Part shown: positions 13,882-14,581 of the stretch, one piece after another | Position numbering within the stretch: position 1 is the stretch's first letter | How the letters are laid out: every line of letters begins with the position of its first letter | Translations under genes and position numbers: made by a program | Source of the DNA: an uncultured bacterium | GTDB lineage: Bacteria; Actinomycetota; Actinomycetes; S36-B12 | Assembly: GCA_903908025.1 (NCBI GenBank) | Contig: CAIVQM010000111.1 | Span: 1-14,581, forward strand | Length of the DNA stretch: 14,581 nt | Direction of reading: 5' to 3' | The notes under the pieces: generated by a model | The model's input: only the letters and a program-made list of their open reading frames with translations | Database searches by the model: none | Told to the model about the DNA's origin: nothing

Positions 13882-14581
13882 GTGGACACCCTGCTGGCTG
13901 GCCTGCCGGCGCATGACGCGGAGCGGCTCCGCCGCGTGCCGTTCCTGCCGCAGGCGAGCTCGGTCACTCCGCTCGATGGCGGGATCACGAACCGCAACTA
14001 CCGCGTGCGGACGCCGGCGGGCGATCATGTCGTGCGCCTCTCGGATCCGGAGTCATCCGACCTCGCGATCGACCGCGAGAACGAGTACCGCAACTCCATG
14101 GCTGCGGCCATCTCCGGTGCGGCTCCATCGGTCACGGGCTACCTGCCCGGTGAAGGCGTCCTGATCGTCAAGTGGATCGAGGGCCGGACGTTCAACGAGG
14201 ACGATGTCGGCTCGCCGGCGAACCTGCCGCGGATCGCCGAGGTCTGCCGGACGCTGCACAGCGGCCCGGCGTTCGTGAACTCGTTCGACATGTTCGACAT
14301 TCAGGCGCGTTATCTCGCCCTCGTCACCGAGCGCGGCTACCGGCTGCCGCCGCGCTATCTGGAGTTCGCCTCGCAGGCAGAGCGGATCCGGACGGCCTTG
14401 GCCGTGCATCCCGAACCGAAGGTGCCGTGCAACAACGACCTGCTCGCTGCCAACGTGATCGACGATGGCGACCGGCTCTGGCTGATCGACTACGAGTACT
14501 CGGGCAATAACGAGGCCAGCTTCGAGTTGGGGAACATCTGGAGCGAGTCGACGCTGCCCGAGGAGGATCTCGACGTCCTCG
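13882..14581 (+). CDS. Choline/ethanolamine-kinase-like phosphotransferase, 5' part only
   Basis: The frame is open from a GTG at 13882 to the window edge (233 codons), so the end is missing. The product has the APH/choline-kinase fold signature. DGGITNRNYRV (32-42) is the nucleotide-binding loop, and LIVKWIEGRTF lies in the hinge region. The catalytic loop is PCNNDLLAANVI (182-193), and the metal-binding Asp is D203 in LIDYEYSGNNEASFELGN, a stretch very characteristic of bacterial choline-kinase-family proteins. The loop keeps Asp (D186) and Asn (N191), but the usual His of HxD is Asn (N184). It would phosphorylate a small alcohol or amino alcohol; the substrate is not certain. An ethanolamine-type substrate would fit with the nearby GS/ALDH/hydrolase genes, but two ABC genes lie between. 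Confidence 0.85.
   Translation, partial: MDTLLAGLPAHDAERLRRVPFLPQASSVTPLDGGITNRNYRVRTPAGDHVVRLSDPESSDLAIDRENEYRNSMAAAISGAAPSVTGYLPGEGVLIVKWIEGRTFNEDDVGSPANLPRIAEVCRTLHSGPAFVNSFDMFDIQARYLALVTERGYRLPPRYLEFASQAERIRTALAVHPEPKVPCNNDLLAANVIDDGDRLWLIDYEYSGNNEASFELGNIWSESTLPEEDLDVL

Overview
The window is a gene-dense stretch of a high-G+C (about two-thirds by eye) actinobacterial chromosome. The clues are the ispD-ispF-cysS-rlmB order with a basic RlmB tail, a DUF4032-type kinase-like protein, GlnA3/GlnA4-like glutamine synthetase paralogues, many GTG starts, and several genes whose start codon lies only 6-8 nt after a TAnnnT -10 box, the layout of actinobacterial leaderless transcripts. No tRNA, rRNA, IS element, CRISPR array or other mobile DNA was seen, and no intergenic gap exceeds about 85 bp. 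Functions are assigned from recognisable motifs only; no database search was possible.

Left part (1-3290, plus strand): housekeeping genes. The 3' end of ispD overlaps ispF (two MEP isoprenoid enzymes). They are followed by cysS (cysteinyl-tRNA synthetase, probably with its own leaderless promoter) and rlmB (SPOUT rRNA 2'-O-methyltransferase).

Next (3263-5715, minus strand): a two-gene operon of a DUF4032-like protein with an intact kinase-type active-site signature, joined by an ATGA overlap to a CPA2-type cation/proton antiporter. Its 3' end overlaps the end of rlmB by 28 bp. A LacI-family regulator (5765-6802, plus) diverges from this operon.

Centre (6799-11679): an amine gamma-glutamylation module. 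It holds two glutamine-synthetase-family ligases, an aldehyde dehydrogenase and a class-I amidotransferase-type gamma-glutamyl hydrolase. Together these match the PuuA, PuuC and PuuD steps of putrescine/monoamine catabolism: glutamylate the amine, oxidise the aldehyde, release glutamate. The PuuB-type oxidase, an aminotransferase and a permease are not in the window. The GS at 10312-11679 keeps all expected metal ligands and is the probable working ligase. The GS at 6799-8094 has lost two of six metal ligands and one active-site histidine, so it is probably a pseudoenzyme or has a changed function. This is the most interesting observation here.

Right part (11764-14581): an ABC exporter pair (ATPase then membrane protein, minus strand) and, diverging from it, the start of a choline/ethanolamine-kinase-like phosphotransferase that runs off the window.
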